From positions 3,148,501-3,212,500 of the forward strand of contig NC_014212.1 of assembly GCF_000092125.1 (NCBI RefSeq): a DNA stretch of 64,000 nucleotides, read 5' to 3'. Shown piece by piece: positions 1-10,085 of the stretch. This stretch comes from Allomeiothermus silvanus DSM 9946 (GTDB taxonomy: Bacteria > Deinococcota > Deinococci > Deinococcales > Thermaceae). Position 1 is the stretch's first letter, and every line of letters starts with the position of its first letter. Position numbers and translations under genes: made by a program. A model generated the notes under the pieces. The model did not search any database. It saw only the letters and a program-made list of their open reading frames with translations, and was not told the origin of the DNA.

Positions 1-291
1 GTACTGCGGCCCTACATCGTTGCCCTGACGGTCTTTGGTAGTAGGGTCGTGGATGGTGAAAAAAACCTCTAACAGTTCGCGGTACGAGACCACCTTGGGG
101 TCGAAGGTTACCTGCACCACCTCGGCGTGGCCGGTCTTTTTGCTACAGACCTCTTCGTAGGTGGGGTTTTCCACGTGCCCGCCCGAGTAGCCCGAAACCA
201 CGTCGGTCACGCCCCGAAGTTCGTCATAGACGGCTTCCAAACACCAAAAGCACCCGCCGCCGAGGGTGGCGGTCTCGAGATTCTGGCTCAT
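1..291 (-). CDS. msrA: Peptide methionine-S-sulfoxide reductase MsrA (partial, C-terminus outside window)
   Basis: The minus strand from 291 encodes an MsrA N-terminal region; the rest lies beyond the left edge. MsrA reduces methionine-S-sulfoxide in oxidised proteins. The catalytic signature GGGCFWC is at residues 11-17, with Cys14 as the expected attacking cysteine, followed by the family's GYSGG and a GHAEVVQV segment. The start is the ATG at 291, giving [13 protein letters not shown]. The 97 visible residues run without a break. Family assignment is secure; the resolving cysteines cannot be judged from this part. Confidence 0.93.
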   Translation of the reverse strand, partial: MSQNLETATLGGGCFWCLEAVYDELRGVTDVVSGYSGGHVENPTYEEVCSKKTGHAEVVQVTFDPKVVSYRELLEVFFTIHDPTTKDRQGNDVGPQY

Positions 292-411
292 ACCCCGCTA
301 GTTTGGCAGGAAATCAGCCCTGCGGGGGTAAGCTAAATGACCGAAAGATCCAGTCGCAAGAGGAGGCAATAGACGTTGCCCAGGAGCCGTAATTCCCATT
401 TCAGACGGGGG

Positions 412-1380
412 TTACAAAGCTAAAACTTTCGCCAGTTCGTACTTTTTTCGGTTGATGTCCTTGCGCCTTTCCACCGCTTCCCTAAAGGGGGTAAGGCGGA
501 TTTCGCCATCCACCTCGCCCACCGCTACCCCGCTGGCCCCGCTCAGCAAGGCATCCACACACCCCGCCCCCAGGCGGCTCGCCAGCACCCGGTCTATGGC
601 GGTAGGGCTACCGCCCCGTTGGATGTGGCCCAGTACCGTGACCCGCGCCTCGATACCCGAACAGGCTTTTACATCTCGAGCCAAGGCCTCCGCTCCGCCC
701 TCATACCCGCCTTCGGCCACCACCACGATCGAGGAGCGCTTGCCCTTGGCGCTGGACTGGCTGATGACCTCCGCACAGACTGAGGCCGGGAGGGGATCTT
801 CGGGGAGGACGATGACCTCCGCACCGCCCGCGATGCCCACCTCGAGGGCGATAAACCCGGCGTGCCGCCCCATCACCTCAATGAAGAAAACCCGCTCGTG
901 GCTGGCCGCAGTGTCGCGGATACGGTCAATGGCGTCGAGGGCGGTGTTCACCGCGGTATCGAAGCCGATGGTAAAGTCAGTGCCGTACAGGTCGTTGTCA
1001 ATGGTGCCGGGTGCCCCTACCACTGGGATATGGTGTTCCTCGAGGAGCTTGAGGGCTCCCCGGTAGCTGCCGTCCCCGCCGATGCAGACTAGGCCGTCTA
1101 GCCCAGCCCGGCGGAGATTCTCCGCAGCTTTGGCTCGGCCCTCAGGGGTTTTAAACTCCGCGCTGCGGGCAGTGAGTAGGATAGTCCCACCGCGCTGCAG
1201 GGTATTGGCTACGTCGCGCGGCCCGAGCGGGACAAAATCCCCTTCAATCATCCCCGCATAGCCCCGCCGAATCCCTATCACCTCGAGCCCGTGGGCGGTT
1301 CCCGTGCGCACCACCGCCCGGATCGCCGCATTCATGCCGGGGGCATCCCCCCCGCTGGTGAACACTCCAATTCGTTTCAT
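412..1380 (-). CDS. pfkA: ATP-dependent 6-phosphofructokinase
   Basis: A 322-residue PfkA, the normal length of the bacterial enzyme that phosphorylates fructose-6-phosphate in glycolysis. Visible motifs are the ATP-binding [15 protein letters not shown] at the N-terminus, CIGGDGS, the catalytic GTIDNDL loop, EVMGRHAG and [12 protein letters not shown] chose the ATG at 1380 because GGAGGAAAG lies directly upstream and the protein then starts [11 protein letters not shown]; an in-frame ATG 24 bases further up has no such site. It lies 57 bases downstream of rsmI on the same strand, so the two are probably co-transcribed. Confidence 0.97.
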   Translation of the reverse strand: MKRIGVFTSGGDAPGMNAAIRAVVRTGTAHGLEVIGIRRGYAGMIEGDFVPLGPRDVANTLQRGGTILLTARSAEFKTPEGRAKAAENLRRAGLDGLVCIGGDGSYRGALKLLEEHHIPVVGAPGTIDNDLYGTDFTIGFDTAVNTALDAIDRIRDTAASHERVFFIEVMGRHAGFIALEVGIAGGAEVIVLPEDPLPASVCAEVISQSSAKGKRSSIVVVAEGGYEGGAEALARDVKACSGIEARVTVLGHIQRGGSPTAIDRVLASRLGAGCVDALLSGASGVAVGEVDGEIRLTPFREAVERRKDINRKKYELAKVLAL

Positions 1381-1437
1381 CTTTCCTCCGGTCGCTTGGC
1401 GCAAAATGCTCGACGCCCAACGCCAAATGAAGCCAGT

Positions 1438-2244
1438 TTACTCACTCACGTCGGCTTTGTGTGCAAGGGTATAGGCCTCGTTGCGGGAAATTCCCGCTTC
1501 CACCAAGGCCTTGACCAGATCTTTTCCGCTGAGCCCTTGGCCTTTGAAGTGCTCGAGCAGTTCTTCAGGGTTTTGCGTTTCGCGTTTAGCGTCTTGCGCC
1601 TTTGGCCCTAACACGATCACAAACTCCCCCCTGGGCTCACGGAAGTGCTCCTGCGCGGCTTTGAGGCTTCCCCGCCAAATCTCCTCGTGCAGCTTGGAAA
1701 GTTCGCGGGCCAGGGCTACCGGGTGCTCAGGTCCGTATAGCTTTGCCAGGTCTTCCAGGGTCTGCTGCAGGCGGTGGGGGGCCTCGTAGAGCACTACGGT
1801 GCGGCCTTGGGCCATCTGCTCGAGCCGGGCTTTGCGTTCGGAGCTTTTCTGTGGCAAAAAACCCTCAAAAGCAAAGCGGGCGGTGGGCATTCCGGAGGCC
1901 ACTAAAGCCGGGATCAGCGCGGTGGGGCCAGGCAACACCTCGAGCTGCCAGCCCTCCCGCACCGCTAGCGCCACCAGTTCCGCGCCGGGGTCAGAGATGC
2001 CGGGGGTTCCGGCGTCGGTGGCATAGGCCACGTAGCTGTACCCCGCGAGCAGGTCCTTAGCCCGGCGTAGGGTGTGTTGGTCGAGCCGCACCATCTTTTT
2101 GTGAAGGCCGTAATGTTGGAGCAAAACCCCGGTGCGGCGGGTATCCTCACAAGCTACGACGTCCGCTTCCCTAAGCACCCGCAGGGCCCGCAGGGTGATG
2201 TCCTCGAGGTTGCCGATGGGCGTAGGTACCAACACCAGCCGCAT
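1438..2244 (-). CDS. rsmI: 16S rRNA (cytidine-1402-2'-O)-methyltransferase RsmI
   Basis: A 268-residue SAM-dependent methyltransferase of the tetrapyrrole-methylase fold. It methylates the ribose of C1402 in the decoding centre of 16S rRNA. Family motifs are the N-terminal LVPTPIGNLEDITLRAL, CEDTRRTG, ATDAGTPGISDPG and LPGPTA, and later EAPHRL. Length matches the family. It precedes pfkA on the same strand. Confidence 0.96.
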   Translation of the reverse strand: MRLVLVPTPIGNLEDITLRALRVLREADVVACEDTRRTGVLLQHYGLHKKMVRLDQHTLRRAKDLLAGYSYVAYATDAGTPGISDPGAELVALAVREGWQLEVLPGPTALIPALVASGMPTARFAFEGFLPQKSSERKARLEQMAQGRTVVLYEAPHRLQQTLEDLAKLYGPEHPVALARELSKLHEEIWRGSLKAAQEHFREPRGEFVIVLGPKAQDAKRETQNPEELLEHFKGQGLSGKDLVKALVEAGISRNEAYTLAHKADVSE

Positions 2245-2304
2245 AGGCCCTATCTTACGGGCTCGAGGTCCCCACCCCGCGAAGCGCCTCCAGAGTTTCC
2301 TCGC

Positions 2305-3180
2305 TCACCACGGGCAACCCCACTCTTCCTGCCAGGTAAGCGCCACATCGGGCAAGGCGGGGGTCACGTCCTCGCTGAAGGAAAACTTGCCCGGCACATA
2401 ACGCAGCGCCACTATTACCGCCGCGAATTCCCCCCCTATTTGCAGGGGGCTGGTGGTAGCCTGCAGCTCGAGCCGTCCGGGCAGATCCCAGGGCAGACCG
2501 GTCCAGCCGCGCAGACCCAGGCTGGGGCGGGTGCCGAAGTCGCCAAAGAGTGGCTGTGGGCCAAAGGGGAGGGCGATCTGCCCGAGGAGGCCCCAAGTCT
2601 CCTCATCCCAGCCCACCACCACCGCCAGGCGAAAGCCGCCTGAGCCCAAGTAGCGGCTCGAGTCTCCCAGCGGGAGCGCCAGCGAGAGGCGCCCCCAGCT
2701 TTTCCCCGGCCCGGTAACGGCCCAACCCAGCACCAGATCCCCCACCCCGAATACGGGGGCGGTGATTTCATGGGGAGGCTGCCCCTGCCGGCGCATAGAT
2801 AAGTAAGTCTGCGGCGGGAGTGGGCTCATGGGCATGCGGAGCGCCTCGTGGATGGGGTTCAGCAGGTAGTCGAGAAACCCTCCATAATAAAGCCGAATCG
2901 GCACCTGGGCGCTCAGTTCACCCCAAGGGGTGGGGGCGTACATCTGTGGCGTGAGGCGGATCTCCTCCAGGTCCACGGCGATCTCCCCCCAGGCCCCCGA
3001 GTCGTAGGAGAGGTGGTTGGCTAAAGCGGTCTCGAGGAGGATCCGGCACTTCGAAATCGGCGAGTGCCCTGCAGGCGGCAGATATACGCCACTAATGGGG
3101 TTCCAAACCTCGTTTTGCGCCCGGACTGAGCCAACTAGCCATAAAACCGCCAGCAGACCGATCAGCCCAAGCCTACCCAT
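2305..3180 (-). CDS. Exported protein of unknown function, possibly an outer-membrane barrel
   Basis: A 291-residue protein starting at the ATG at 3180, where the sequence becomes a clear signal peptide (MGRLGLIGLLAVLWLVGSVRA, cleavage likely after ARA). GGAGG lies about 12 bases upstream. The mature part alternates short polar and aromatic strands (GELSAQVPIRLYYGG, GDLVLGWAV, WGRLSLALPLGD, FRLAVVVGWD), as in outer-membrane barrels, and loosely resembles DUF3187 proteins. The last residues could instead be read in another frame ending at 2255, so a frameshift near the C-terminus is possible. Function is not recognised. Confidence 0.6.
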   Translation of the reverse strand: MGRLGLIGLLAVLWLVGSVRAQNEVWNPISGVYLPPAGHSPISKCRILLETALANHLSYDSGAWGEIAVDLEEIRLTPQMYAPTPWGELSAQVPIRLYYGGFLDYLLNPIHEALRMPMSPLPPQTYLSMRRQGQPPHEITAPVFGVGDLVLGWAVTGPGKSWGRLSLALPLGDSSRYLGSGGFRLAVVVGWDEETWGLLGQIALPFGPQPLFGDFGTRPSLGLRGWTGLPWDLPGRLELQATTSPLQIGGEFAAVIVALRYVPGKFSFSEDVTPALPDVALTWQEEWGCPW

Positions 3181-3285
3181 CCCTAAGCAGTTTACCTCCA
3201 GCAATCCAGGTGAACCCTTCCGCTCCTTGCGGATCCCAAAAATCCAACGTATGGGAGCAGATTTTTCGCCTAAGCATATAGGGCT

Positions 3286-4423
3286 GAACCCGGACAAACA
3301 CATGTGAGACTCTAAGCTGGGATAAAAAGAGGGGAACCGACCAGGAAAGGAGGTTCCCCAGGTGCAGTTTACCACCGTTGGCCGAGAGATATGGAGAGGC
3401 GCTAGACAAGCACAGAGGCTGGCCGAGGCCAACGCAAGCGACCCAGAGGTCCAGGAACGTCTGCGCAAGCTCCGACTGGTCAAAGCCCTGCGTGAAAGTA
3501 AAAAGAGCTGGAAGGAGATCCAGGACCTGGTCGGGATCAGCCGGGCCACCTACCACCGCTGGCAAAAAGCCCTAAAAGAAAAGGGCCTGGCTGGACTCAA
3601 ACCCCGCTCCCGCCGCCCTAAGCACCTGCGCACAAAGGTCCACTGGACCCCAGGGCTGCTCATTAGAATAGAAACTCTCCGCAAGGAAAACCCCACCTGG
3701 GGACGCTGGTCCATCTGGCTTACCCTCCGCAAGGAGGGTTTCCAGATGAGCGAACGCACGGTGGGGCGCATCCTGGCCTACCTGGAGAAGCACCGACGTA
3801 TCGAGAGCGTGGCCGGCTACCTGGCCCGGACTCAAAGAGGGAAGCTAAAGCGAAGGGTAAACCGGCCCTACGCCAAAAGGAAGCCCCGAGGATACGAGGC
3901 CAGGGCTCCTGGGGACCTGGTCCAGGTGGACACCCTCACCCTGACCTTAGGACCGGGAAGCATGGTCAAGCACTTCTCGGCGATTGACCTCCATAGCCGG
4001 TTTGTCCTGGCGGAGGTGCACAGCCGGGCCACGGCTAAGCTTTCTGAGGGGTTCTTGTCCTTGCTTCTGGCCAGGGCCCCTTTTCCCATCCGGGCCATCC
4101 AGGTGGATGGGGGCAGCGAGTTCATGGCCGAGTTTGAGGAGGCCTGCTGTGCTCTGGGGATTGCCTTGTTTGTGCTACCGCCGAGGAGTCCTAAACTCAA
4201 TGGTCACGTGGAGCGGATGCAGCGGACCTTCAAGGAGGAGTTCTACACCCGGCCTTTGCCCACCCCGCTCAGCGAGCTGCAGGCAGAGCTGGATACCTAC
4301 CTGGACTACTACAACCGCCGAAGGCCTCACATGGCCCTGGGGGGTCTTGCTCCGCTGGAGTTTTTGGCTAAGATGCAAGAGGAGTCGGTTCCTCAAAGAG
4401 TCTCAAATGTGTTGACCGATTAC
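3286..4423. mobile_element. IS481-family insertion sequence abutting the 16S rRNA promoter
   Basis: An element of about 1.14 kb carrying one IS481-type transposase. Imperfect terminal inverted repeats are visible; the best-matched part is 3297-3313 (left) against 4397-4413 (right), 16 of 17 bases identical after reverse complement, with weaker similarity outward. AGGGCT occurs just outside both ends (3280-3285 and 4424-4429) and is the likely 6-bp target duplication. The exact ends are inferred; the transposase stop codon lies a few bases beyond the right boundary chosen. Confidence 0.75.
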
Positions 4424-4432
4424 AGGGCTTGA
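3362..4432 (+). CDS. IS481-family transposase
   Basis: A 356-residue DDE transposase with an N-terminal helix-turn-helix (about residues 35-75, KSWKEIQDLVGISRATYHRW) and a C-terminal integrase core. Candidate catalytic residues are the Asp in LVQVDTLTL, the Asp in IQVDGGSEF and the Glu in NGHVERMQRTFKEEF. It ends with the usual YYNRRRPHMALGG. The GTG start at 3362 follows AAAGGAGG at eight bases' spacing. The frame is intact, so the element may still be mobile. Its TGA stop (4430-4432) overlaps the -35 box of the rRNA promoter. Confidence 0.93.
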   Translation: MQFTTVGREIWRGARQAQRLAEANASDPEVQERLRKLRLVKALRESKKSWKEIQDLVGISRATYHRWQKALKEKGLAGLKPRSRRPKHLRTKVHWTPGLLIRIETLRKENPTWGRWSIWLTLRKEGFQMSERTVGRILAYLEKHRRIESVAGYLARTQRGKLKRRVNRPYAKRKPRGYEARAPGDLVQVDTLTLTLGPGSMVKHFSAIDLHSRFVLAEVHSRATAKLSEGFLSLLLARAPFPIRAIQVDGGSEFMAEFEEACCALGIALFVLPPRSPKLNGHVERMQRTFKEEFYTRPLPTPLSELQAELDTYLDYYNRRRPHMALGGLAPLEFLAKMQEESVPQRVSNVLTDYRA

Positions 4433-4457
4433 CAACACCTAGAGGGGTTGCTACACT
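4429..4457 (+). promoter_or_regulatory. Promoter of the 16S rRNA unit
   Basis: TTGACA at 4429-4434, a 17-base spacer and TACACT at 4452-4457 form a near-consensus housekeeping promoter pointing at the 16S gene. It lies directly upstream of the 5' arm of the pre-16S processing stem, as expected for rRNA. The IS481 element ends just before or at the -35 box, so the native upstream region has been moved about 1.1 kb away. No comparably good promoter is visible between the IS256 element and the 16S gene. Confidence 0.78.
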
Positions 4458-4489
4458 ACTCGGTGCTGCTTGAGGGAAACCGATAGCGG

Positions 4490-4514
4490 GCGAACCTTGA
4501 AAAGGAAGATCAGC
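4490..4514 (+). promoter_or_regulatory. 5' arm of the pre-16S processing stem
   Basis: GCGAACC (4490-4496) and AAGGAAGATCAGC (4502-4514) are exact reverse complements of GGTTCGC (7543-7549) and GCTGATCTTCCTT (7525-7537) downstream of the 16S gene, separated by a symmetric 5-by-5 internal loop. This is the long stem flanking 16S that RNase III cuts in bacterial pre-rRNA. The IS256 element begins four bases after this arm, so the arm is now about 1.45 kb from the 16S 5' end. Confidence 0.82.
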
Positions 4515-4518
4515 AAGC

Positions 4519-5911
4519 GAGGTTCCGTCAATAGGTGTGTAAACCTGCTCAGGCAGCGACCTCCTCCTGGGTGACCTCGATGCCGTCCTCGTAGCGCACC
4601 CCGGCGTGGACCTTGGCCAGCAACTCCGGGGCATTCAACCGCCGGAACCTCTTTTGGGCCACCATCAGCATCTTCCAGATCACTGCCGTGGCCCGTTCCA
4701 CCTTCTTGAACCGCTTGGCCGCATCCGTCCGCAGCCGCAGTGCGGCGAAGGGCGATTCGATCACGTTCGTGGTCCGCAGGTGGCGCCAGTGCTCCTTGGG
4801 GTACCGGTAGAAGGTCACCATCCGCTCCCAGTCCCGCCCCAGCGTCTGCGCCGCCTTGCCGTAGCCGTGCCGGTGACACCAGGCCTCGAACTCCTTGCCC
4901 TTCCGTTCCGCCTCCGCCCGGGTCGGCGCGTAGGCGATGGCCCCCAGCATGGGCTTGGCCACGGCCTGCTGGTGGCGCGGCAACTGCTCCAGCACATTGA
5001 GCACCTTGTGGTTCCAGCACCGCTGCTCGTCGGCCTCCGGCCACACGTTGCGCAGTGCCCCCCAGATCCCCAGGTGCCCGTCCCCGATCACCAGCCGCGG
5101 CGCGTTCATCCCCCGCTCCCGCAGGTCCCGCAGCACTTCCGACCAGCTCTCCACCGACTCCCGGTACCCGGGTACGACCGCCACCACCACCTTGCGGCCA
5201 TCCGACAAGGCGGCGATGGCCACCAAGAGCGCCGCCCGCTCGCGCTCCAAGCCCGCCTTCACGTACACCCCGTCCACCCACAGGTAGACCACCGCCCGGT
5301 CGTCCAGCCGCTGCGTGCGCCAGGCCTCCCACTCCGCCTGCCACCGCTCCTTCAGGCGGGCTACCGTCCGGGCCGAAAGCGCCGCCTCCTCTCCGAGCAG
5401 CCCCCGCAGGGCCAGGTCGAAGTCGCCCTCGGCCAGCCCGTGCAGGTACAGCTCGGGCAACAGCTCCGAGACCTCCCTCGTGCGCCGGGCGAACAGGGGG
5501 AGAATCCGGCTCTCGAACCGCTCCTCCACCCCCCGGACCCGGGGCCGCCGCACCTCGATGGTGCCCATGGAGGTCGTCAGCTTCCGCGGCTTGCCGTAGC
5601 CGTTGCGGTAACCGCACGCATCGACGGCCGCCCGCCTCTCATACCGGGCACGGCCCAGAAATTCCGTCACTTCCTCCTCCAGCAGCCCCTGCATCAACTC
5701 CCGGATCTTCCCCCTCAGCCAATCCCGCAACGTCTCCCAGGTGGGAGATGACGAACGGGCCTCAAGGTGTTCGCCTATCGGCGAAGCAGCCACTTTGGTA
5801 CGCTTCCCCATGGCGGTGTGCCTCCTCCCTCGGGCTTCAAGCCCTCACTTTTTTGCCAGGAGGAAGGATACACCGCCCTCAGCGTATTTCCACACCCCTT
5901 GATGGTATCTC
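4519..5911. mobile_element. IS256-family insertion sequence inside the 16S rRNA leader
   Basis: A 1,393-bp element bounded by a 9-bp direct repeat TCAGCAAGC (4510-4518 and 5912-5920), the duplication size expected for IS256. Inverted ends start GAGGTTCCGTCAATAGGTGTG on the left and, reverse complemented, GAGATACCATCAAGGGGTGTG on the right, and similarity continues inward. The transposase runs on the minus strand, opposite to rRNA transcription. Removing the element and one repeat restores a normal-looking rRNA leader. Confidence 0.92.
4549..5811 (-). CDS. IS256-family transposase
   Basis: A 420-residue intact transposase of the IS256 (mutator-like) family. Visible parts are the N-terminal LMQGLLEEEVTEFLGRARYER, CGYRNGYG and GTIEVRRPRVRG, then the catalytic core with Asp in LWVDGVYVK, Asp in LVIGDGHLG and Glu in TTNVIESPFAALR, plus RCWNHKVLNVL. 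The ATG at 5811 gives MGKRTKVAASPIGEHLEARS. Because it is antisense to the rRNA unit, read-through from the rRNA promoter would make antisense RNA across this gene. Confidence 0.96.
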   Translation of the reverse strand: MGKRTKVAASPIGEHLEARSSSPTWETLRDWLRGKIRELMQGLLEEEVTEFLGRARYERRAAVDACGYRNGYGKPRKLTTSMGTIEVRRPRVRGVEERFESRILPLFARRTREVSELLPELYLHGLAEGDFDLALRGLLGEEAALSARTVARLKERWQAEWEAWRTQRLDDRAVVYLWVDGVYVKAGLERERAALLVAIAALSDGRKVVVAVVPGYRESVESWSEVLRDLRERGMNAPRLVIGDGHLGIWGALRNVWPEADEQRCWNHKVLNVLEQLPRHQQAVAKPMLGAIAYAPTRAEAERKGKEFEAWCHRHGYGKAAQTLGRDWERMVTFYRYPKEHWRHLRTTNVIESPFAALRLRTDAAKRFKKVERATAVIWKMLMVAQKRFRRLNAPELLAKVHAGVRYEDGIEVTQEEVAA

Positions 5912-5965
5912 TCAGCAAGCCACAAAACCCTTACCTTTGAACTACACAGGTAATCCTGTGAACCA

Positions 5966-7460
<1,495 letters not shown>

Positions 7461-7524
7461 AAGGAGCAATCGCCGTCGCAAGGCGGCCATGGCGGTCTGT
7501 TATGGGTTTCGGACCGCGCGCTCG

Positions 7525-7549
7525 GCTGATCTTCCTTAAACCGGTTCGC
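7525..7549 (+). promoter_or_regulatory. 3' arm of the pre-16S processing stem
   Basis: GCTGATCTTCCTT (7525-7537) and GGTTCGC (7543-7549) pair perfectly with the leader arm at 4490-4514. In the interrupted locus this closes a loop holding the whole IS256 element plus 16S, about 3 kb. Confidence 0.82.
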
Positions 7550-7551
7550 AA

Positions 7552-7580
7552 AAGCCACCTCCCTCGAGGTGGCTTTTTTT
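7552..7580 (+). terminator. Rho-independent terminator of the 16S unit
   Basis: AAGCCACCT, a short CCCTCG loop, AGGTGGCTT and a run of T residues form a strong intrinsic terminator just after the 3' processing arm. It marks the end of the stand-alone 16S transcript. Confidence 0.93.
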
Positions 7581-7724
7581 ATTGGTTTTCTGGCTGGTCC
7601 TCGTTAGGGAGGATACAGCCCGTGTTAGGTCACTGTCCCCAAACCCAGGTTTGTGCATACTAGAACAAGGAACTGCCCGCGAAGGCAGACAAAAACCCGG
7701 TCAGGGTGTTTACGGGAAAAAACA

Positions 7725-8222
7725 ATGGGTTCGCCACATAAGCCACAGTCAGGCTCTAAAATAGGTCGCCGTCGGGTAGTTTCAGCGGGCGGGGTGGTGT
7801 TACGCATGGGCCGCAGGGGGTTGGAAGTGCTACTGGTGACCCTACGCCAGGGCGCGGTGTGGAGTCTACCCAAGGGCCAGGTGGAGCCGGGCGAGCGCTA
7901 CGCTGAGACCGCCGTACGCGAGGTACGCGAGGAGACTAGCGTAGAGGCCCGCATCCTGGCCCCGCTGGGGCGGATTCGCTACCACTTTACCGTGCGTGAT
8001 GAGGCCATCCCGGTGGCCGTCACCAAGGAAGTACATTACTTTTTGATGCGCTACCAAGCCGGGGAGCCCAAGCCACAACTAGCCGAAGTGGAGGGGGCGG
8101 AGTGGGTTCCGGTGCGCGTAGCCCTGGCCCGGCTCTCCTACGCCAACGAGCGGGATATGCTACATAGGGCCCTGAGCCGCTGGGAGAAACCCAGCCGCTC
8201 GCTGGCGGCGACCCAGGTGTAG
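7725..8222 (+). CDS. NUDIX hydrolase
   Basis: A 165-residue Nudix protein that should cleave a nucleoside diphosphate linked to another group; the substrate cannot be told from sequence. The Nudix box reads GQVEPGERYAETAVREVREE followed by TSV, matching GX5EX7REUXEEXGU except that the usual Gly is Ser. The upstream LPKG is typical of Ap4A/8-oxo-dGTP-type members. I prefer the ATG at 7725 (MGSPHKPQSGSK) over an in-frame start 72 bases earlier, which would add a low-complexity tail. No strong ribosome site is seen. Confidence 0.85.
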   Translation: MGSPHKPQSGSKIGRRRVVSAGGVVLRMGRRGLEVLLVTLRQGAVWSLPKGQVEPGERYAETAVREVREETSVEARILAPLGRIRYHFTVRDEAIPVAVTKEVHYFLMRYQAGEPKPQLAEVEGAEWVPVRVALARLSYANERDMLHRALSRWEKPSRSLAATQV

Positions 8223-8356
8223 GAGTTCGCCGCAAGGAAGGGTGGGGTAGCAGGGAGCCCTATCTTTTTAGGTGTTGTCAGGAACGTTTGCTTTTCTTGA
8301 TCCGCTTAGTATAGGGGCGGGTGTTAGACCTCGAGTACCCCAGCCAAGGAGTAAGC

Positions 8357-9043
8357 ATGGGCCTGCGTGAACGCATGGTAGAAATCACCACACCTGAAGA
8401 AGCTGACCAGTTCATCGATCAAAACCCTCTAGCCGCCATTTTCAAGGCCGGAACCTGCCACAAAACCATGCAGGGCTGGGGCCACGTGCAGAAGTTCCTC
8501 GAGCCCCGTGAGGACATAAGGGTGGGGATCATCCGGGTGGTGGAACACCGCGCCGCTTCCAACCGCATAGCTCTGCGCAGCGGCATCGTCCACCACTCAC
8601 CACAGATCATCCTGTTCAGAAAGGGCCAGCCCCTATACGAACTCAACAATTGGGACATCACCCCGGAAAACCTCGAGCCCGCTAAGGCCTTGCTACCCGA
8701 GCCAGGCCAGCCAACGCAGGAGACGGGGGTGAGCCGCTCGAGCCTGGACGTCTACAAACGCATCCTCGACCTATATCTAGAGGGCCACCTCAGCGAGTAC
8801 GAGTTCCAACTGGCTTATCTCAACACCTTCCGCGGCGATGCATCTTTGCGCAGCCAGGAGGAGTTCGAACTGATCAACAGCCTCTTCGGCAACCCCGACC
8901 AGGGTACCGCCACGGGCACAGCCGGAAACCTGGAACACCACCTCCACCCGCTGGCCATCATGCAGCACGAGGCGCGCCACCCTCAGGCCACCCCGCTGCG
9001 CGAACGGGCGGCGGCGCTGCGGGAGAAGCTCAAGGGTTTTTGA
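8357..9043 (+). CDS. Bacilliredoxin-like (BrxC/YtxJ) protein with an unknown C-terminal domain
   Basis: A 228-residue protein. The first ~115 residues resemble monothiol bacilliredoxins: TPEEADQFI, then AGTCHKTMQGW, where the motif TCHKT keeps one cysteine in a thioredoxin-like fold, then SPQIILFRKGQPLYELNNW. The remaining ~110 residues (VYKRILDLYLEGHLSEYEFQ onward) are helical and not part of the usual ~110-residue YtxJ family. The ATG at 8357 follows AAGGAG at six bases' spacing. A possible promoter (TTGCTT, 16 bases, TATAGG) lies at about 8290-8317. Likely role: removal of bacillithiol from proteins. Confidence 0.78.
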   Translation: MGLRERMVEITTPEEADQFIDQNPLAAIFKAGTCHKTMQGWGHVQKFLEPREDIRVGIIRVVEHRAASNRIALRSGIVHHSPQIILFRKGQPLYELNNWDITPENLEPAKALLPEPGQPTQETGVSRSSLDVYKRILDLYLEGHLSEYEFQLAYLNTFRGDASLRSQEEFELINSLFGNPDQGTATGTAGNLEHHLHPLAIMQHEARHPQATPLRERAAALREKLKGF

Positions 9044-9072
9044 GGCGCACGCAGGAGAACAAGCCTTCGGCT

Positions 9073-9987
9073 TCAGCCTTTGCTGAAGAGCAACTGCTGG
9101 GCAGCCTCCTCCGGGGTGAGCCCTCCGTAGGCTACTTGCTCGATGAGGCCTTGGCCCTCGCGGGTTCTGCGTCTGCCCCACTCCTGAATCACGCTCTCCA
9201 CCTCGAAGCGGGCCCGCTCCAGCCGCTGGCTATTGAGCAAGCCCTGCTCGAGGATGTGGCGGTAGTGTTTGTCCATTGCTTCAAAGAGTTCGTCCACGCC
9301 CTCGGCCTTGGGGGCTACGGCGGTCAGTACCGGGGGCTTCCATCCGCCGGGACGGGCCGGGGCCAGCTCGAGCGTGGTCTTCAACTCCTGCACAATCCGC
9401 TCTCCGCCCGGCAGGTCGAACTTGTTGACCACGAACACGTCGGCGATCTCCATTACCCCAGCCTTGAAGGCCTGTACGGCGTCCCCGGCAGCAGGGGTCA
9501 GCACCAGAACGGTGGTATCGGCTACCCGAACGATGTCTACCTCAGACTGACCCACCCCTACCGTCTCCACGAAGATCCGCTCGAAGCCAAAGGCCTCCAA
9601 AAGGGCCAGGGCCGCTACCGTAGCCCCGGCCAACCCGCCGAGGGCTCCCCGGCTCGCCAGGGAACGGATAAAAACCCCTGGGTCCTGGTGGTGGCGCATC
9701 ATGCGGATACGGTCGCCCAGGATGGCCCCGCCAGTGAAGGGGCTCGAGGGGTCTACCGCCAGCACCGCCACCCTCTCCCCGCGCTGCCGCGCTTTCTCGA
9801 TCAGCCGGTCGGTGAGGGTACTCTTGCCCGCTCCAGGGCTCCCCGTAAGCCCCACTACCCGCGCTTGTCCGTGACCGCGTAAGCGTTTGAGCAGTTCCTG
9901 CCCCAAGGGGTGACCCGATTCCGCCAAGGTGATAGCCCGGGCCAAGGCCCGTATATCCCCTGCTCTAAAACGTTCGTACAGCTCCAT
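9073..9987 (-). CDS. meaB: Methylmalonyl-CoA mutase-associated GTPase MeaB
   Basis: A 304-residue MeaB/ArgK-type G3E GTPase that protects and reloads adenosylcobalamin-dependent methylmalonyl-CoA mutase. The P-loop is GLTGSPGAGKST (about residues 46-57). It is followed by VAVLAVDPSSPFTGGAILGDR, the RSLASRG segment, FVETVGVGQSE (Walker-B-like) and the specificity motif NKFD. Length is normal. No mutase gene is adjacent, but a carboxyltransferase of a related pathway begins at the right window edge. It converges with the bacilliredoxin-like gene. Confidence 0.95.
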   Translation of the reverse strand: MELYERFRAGDIRALARAITLAESGHPLGQELLKRLRGHGQARVVGLTGSPGAGKSTLTDRLIEKARQRGERVAVLAVDPSSPFTGGAILGDRIRMMRHHQDPGVFIRSLASRGALGGLAGATVAALALLEAFGFERIFVETVGVGQSEVDIVRVADTTVLVLTPAAGDAVQAFKAGVMEIADVFVVNKFDLPGGERIVQELKTTLELAPARPGGWKPPVLTAVAPKAEGVDELFEAMDKHYRHILEQGLLNSQRLERARFEVESVIQEWGRRRTREGQGLIEQVAYGGLTPEEAAQQLLFSKG

Positions 9988-10085
9988 GAGGCCATTCTAT
10001 GGCTACACCCAGGGACATAAGCCAAAGTAGCTTTTCTATGCGCCACCCCCGGCATTTTCCGGGAGTGGCTCCTGGCTTACAAGCG

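Noticed and set aside
4606..5751. Long plus-strand frame of 381 codons opposite the IS256 transposase.
   Set aside because: Its composition is the Pro/Arg/His-rich shadow typical of GC-rich antisense frames, and the minus-strand transposase is unmistakable. The same applies to long frames opposite aceE, metK, metY and the regulators.
5860..5965. Possible outward promoter from the IS256 right end driving 16S.
   Set aside because: TTGATG (about 5899) has no acceptable -10 at 16-18 bases, and TTGAAC (about 5938) has none either. I found no convincing pair by eye.
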